Of a DNA stretch of 5,489 nt, positions 5,447 to 5,489 are shown piece by piece. Source of the stretch: Betaproteobacteria bacterium. GTDB taxonomy: Bacteria; Pseudomonadota; Gammaproteobacteria; Burkholderiales; Casimicrobiaceae. The first letter of the stretch is position 1. Each line of letters starts with the position of its first letter. The position numbers were made by a program, and so were the translations under genes. The stretch lies in the NCBI GenBank assembly GCA_005888955.1, contig VBCS01000242.1, positions 1 to 5,489 on the forward strand, written 5' to 3'. The notes beneath the pieces are model-generated. The model was not told the origin of the DNA. It saw only the letters and a program-made list of their open reading frames with translations, and did no database searches.

Positions 5447-5457
5447 ACACCAAGCTG

Positions 5458-5489
5458 ATGTCGACTCAGAAGAAGGTATTTTCGGGAAT
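5458..5489 (+). CDS. trpS: Start of a gene cut by the window edge, possibly tryptophanyl-tRNA synthetase
   Basis: Only nine full codons and two bases are present, reading MSTQKKVFSG and then a codon starting AT (Ile or Met). A short lysine-containing lead followed by V-F-S-G-(I/M) is how many TrpS proteins begin, just before the class I synthetase motif region QPTG. TrpS charges tRNA-Trp with tryptophan. Ten residues are too few for certainty. Supporting context is modest: an ATG at a plausible distance from a -10-like box and no other gene in the 136 bp before it. The ribosome site is poor (GGGA within a hairpin). Confidence 0.45.
   Translation, partial: MSTQKKVFSG

Noticed and set aside
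5322..5457. Standard intrinsic terminator after the tRNA
   Set aside because: Both hairpins in this gap lack a following T-run, so they are listed only as hairpins.

Overview
The window is GC-rich proteobacterial chromosome, densely coded with short intergenic gaps. The tRNA closely resembles enterobacterial tRNA-Gly(CCC), and the protein families (EamA transporter, exported DsrE-like protein, GAF/HD-GYP protein, serine-type glutaminase) together suggest a beta- or gammaproteobacterium, more likely beta. That placement is an inference; no 16S or other marker gene is present.

Layout, left to right. Positions 1-95 hold no gene; the 76-96 sequence followed by CTAA looks like the outer end of an insertion sequence lying further left. 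A ten-helix EamA/DMT-type exporter is on the minus strand (96-998, GTG start). It is divergent from a small exported DsrE-family protein (1158-1598, plus); the 159-bp gap between them carries a perfect 20-bp GC palindrome. The DsrE gene converges, with 14 bp between stop codons, on a GAF-HD-GYP signalling protein on the minus strand (1613-3232). That gene is divergent from a three-domain glutaminase (3348-5183, plus), in which a complete GlsA-type catalytic domain is followed by a STAS domain and a Crp-like cyclic-nucleotide-binding domain. A tRNA-Gly(CCC) gene follows (5248-5321) with a plausible promoter of its own. After a 136-bp gap containing a TGTAAC tandem repeat and a GC hairpin, a new plus-strand gene begins at 5458; its first ten residues resemble the start of tryptophanyl-tRNA synthetase.

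How the genes may work together. The most interesting unit is the divergent pair at 1613-5183: a predicted cyclic-di-GMP phosphodiesterase with a ligand-sensing GAF domain beside a glutaminase that carries a cyclic-nucleotide-binding tail. The family assignments are read from motifs; the idea that nucleotide signalling controls glutamine hydrolysis is inference. The EamA exporter, DsrE protein, tRNA and possible trpS look like ordinary neighbours. I found no CRISPR array, phage gene or toxin-antitoxin pair.
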